This document shows, piece by piece, positions 62,320 through 64,000 of a stretch of 64,000 nt of DNA. This DNA is from Lucifuga dentata. Its lineage: Eukaryota > Chordata > Actinopteri > Ophidiiformes > Bythitidae. Every line of letters starts with the position of its first letter. Within the stretch, counting starts at the first letter, position 1. Under the pieces are notes generated by a model that searched no databases, was not told the DNA's origin, and saw only the letters and a list, made by a program, of their open reading frames with translations. Made by a program: the position numbers and the translations under genes. Location: the NCBI GenBank assembly GCA_014773175.1, contig VXCM01000999.1, positions 100,171-164,170 of the forward strand, in the 5' to 3' direction.

Positions 62320-62992
62320 TACTCCACACATCCATATTGCATTGCAGTCAAAGGGGGATGTCAAATTTTCCAGGTGAAAATTCTGACTTGCAACCTCCAA
62401 ACATTCCAGCACCCACAGCACCAAATGTAAGCAAAAAACATGGCTGAACACTAATAAATGCTAAATAAATACAGTTAGTAGTACTAAATTAGTGAAAAGT
62501 GATTGCAGGACTGTTCGGTTGGATTGTATTACAGTGAGTAGGTGTGTCTATTTTTCTGCTCAGTGAGTGCATATGGGTTACTTGTCATAGTGGGTATTAA
62601 ACATTTGTGCAGATAATTTTTCTTTTTTTAAAAAAATTAGTTACACTTACCTATAAATGCTGCACAACTGCAGTGCGACATATATATAGTGTATCTATAC
62701 ACTATAGACAACTAACATTGGCGACGTATTTTGTCTTCCATACATAGCCGGTTTTATTTATTTATAGTCCTTTTAATTTCAATGTCATGCAGGAAAATTT
62801 ACTTTATTTGACTGTTAGATGATTATTTACCATTCACAAAGTTCGCCTCTACGGGTACTTCCATGTTCAGAGCTGCCACTCCTCAATAAATTTGAGGTAG
62901 ATGGATTTGACCTGACTTCAAGTGCTGTTCCAGCACACTTCTTCAAGTAGGCAGTTGGAAATTTCAAGTTCCAAGTTGTCTGGAACACAGCA
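62320..62992. mobile_element. Harbinger-type MITE, copy 2 (673 bp)
   Basis: Same family as 9227-9780. Shared blocks include 'gaaaattctgactt', 'aaacatttgtgcaga', 'ttcaatgtcatgcag' and 'ttcacaaagttcgc' in the same order. The right end is GGAACACAGCA. It is flanked by TTA at 62317-62319 and 62993-62995. It is longer than copy 1 through interior sequence near 62500-62700. Confidence 0.8.
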
Positions 62993-63057
62993 TTAGATCA
63001 GTCTCATTAAACCTACTTGTGACTTCTGATTAGGATTATTAAAGTGCTGTGAGATGA

Positions 63058-63081
63058 CAGCCTGCTTTTAAAAGCAGGCTG
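63058..63081. repeat. perfect 24-bp palindrome
   Basis: Two identical inverted 12-mers (cagcctgctttt and its complement) with no spacer, 65 bp downstream of the Harbinger-type MITE. Confidence 0.95.
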
Positions 63082-63415
63082 AGTAGACCAATCCACACCT
63101 CGAATAATTGCAATTACCAATCACATCAGTGTGGAAGTTTGGTCTGTGTAATCACTTTTGTAATGGAAAGAAAATCACACACACACTACCCACTTCCTTG
63201 AAGCTTGTCAGTTAATACTGAAATGTTGCTGGACCTGAATGCATTCATCCAACATGAAAACATTAACCTGAGTGGAAAGAGAGACACCTGCTGCAAGTAG
63301 AGAACCACTCCTGCTTCTATCTGCAGCAGCATAATAGCCTTTGCTCACTATTTTTTAAGGCATCAGGAAATAATTGTGGTGCAATGAGAGACACTGTGAG
63401 TTTGGGAGTGCATAC

Positions 63416-63418
<3 letters not shown>

Positions 63419-63470
<52 letters not shown>
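63419..63470. repeat. (GT)n microsatellite, long
   Basis: About 52 bp uninterrupted. Confidence 0.97.
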
Positions 63471-63472
<2 letters not shown>

Positions 63473-64000
63473 ACCATTGCGCTCTATAAACAGGGCAAAA
63501 ATAAAACTGCAATATGCAGTGAGCATATGCAGTGAGCAACAAACTTCCTTTGTAGAATTGGATAAGTCTGACAATATTAGATGGTCTGCATCTGCATTGC
63601 TGAAAATATGGAGGCTTCTGCCAGCCAGTCAGATTCACTTTGTCACAACTGATGGCAGTGATCTACGGCACATATGCACAAATAGTTTTAAGACAGCATG
63701 CTATGTTGATATTGGAAATATTTTGCAGCTCACCTTCCTCAGGCTGCAGCAGGAGAAGCTGATAAATGATCAGTGTAAAGATTAGACTGGACATCTTTGC
63801 ATCTTTGGTTCAATCATGCAGCTGAGGTGACTGCAAACCTCAGGTCATGGCATTATCCAACATCAACAGACTACCCTTTGAGTCATTGTATGAATTATTG
63901 AATCATTTTCTTTAACCACTTCTTCTAAAGCACATCCAGAAATCCCTCAAAGTGGGAGCACAGAGGCAGTGTCAGCTTTGGTGATAACATTTGTAGACAC

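Larger units (their letters stand above)
28665..64000 (+). other. panx1: presumed panx1 intron 1, running off the window
   Basis: I looked for the conserved start of panx1 exon 2 (the TQISCF and SFSWRQA block that follows exon 1) by eye in the downstream sequence and did not find it. No other downstream frame resembles a pannexin. The simplest reading is one long intron of more than 35 kb filled with repeats. This is inference: a missed short exon, another gene's exon on either strand, or a scaffold mis-join cannot be excluded without a translated search. Confidence 0.55.

Overview
The window looks like nuclear DNA of a ray-finned (probably percomorph) fish. It is AT-rich and carries very many long (GT)n/(CA)n, (GA)n/(CT)n and poly-A/T tracts. 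It also holds tRNA-derived SINEs, L2-like and RTE-like LINE fragments, and many short terminal-inverted-repeat (TIR) DNA elements of kinds common in teleost genomes. There are no operons, bacterial genes, rRNA, CRISPR arrays or viral genomes. Nearly all the longer open frames are chance frames or run through microsatellites.

Only one cellular protein-coding exon is recognised with confidence: the first coding exon of pannexin 1 (panx1, + strand, 28484-28664). It has a Kozak-like ATG, 60 in-frame codons plus one base, and a strong GTGAGT donor. No other panx1 exon was found downstream, so roughly the last 35 kb appears to be intron 1. The first 28 kb would then be upstream intergenic or 5'-flanking DNA. 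A second possible coding remnant (30601-30777, - strand) lies inside a TIR-flanked element and could not be assigned to a family.

Layout by region. 1-9 kb: mostly unannotatable AT-rich DNA with a dispersed repeat (about 2.27-2.79 kb), a decayed L2-like LINE on the - strand (about 4.06-5.08 kb) and a hAT-like MITE (7.35-7.59 kb). 9-20 kb: a Harbinger-type MITE, a LINE fragment with an internal deletion (12.39-12.78 kb), microsatellite clusters, a TTAA-flanked long-TIR element (15.57-16.16 kb), a dispersed repeat at 18 kb, and an RTE-like LINE 3' end next to a 128-N gap. 20-28 kb: low-complexity and unassigned DNA. 28-31 kb: a degenerate minisatellite that stops just upstream of the panx1 ATG, then the exon, a SINE 150 bp into the intron, another dispersed repeat, and the TIR element with the coding-like remnant. 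31-64 kb: intron-1 sequence with a minus-strand SINE, a Tc1-like MITE, a 1.0-kb hAT element with near-perfect 8-bp duplications, a SINE split by a nested 1.39-kb TIR element, a mariner-like MITE, two more copies of the TTAA element, and a second Harbinger-type MITE.

The assembly needs caution. Seventeen single-N joints occur, almost all inside homopolymers or microsatellites. At three unique-sequence joints the same 65-66 bp appears on both sides of the N, which is the signature of unmerged overlapping contig ends rather than real duplication. I found no novel biological system that I can defend. The observations most worth checking are the Phe at panx1 position 40, the coding-like remnant, the nested element and the unnamed multi-copy TIR families.
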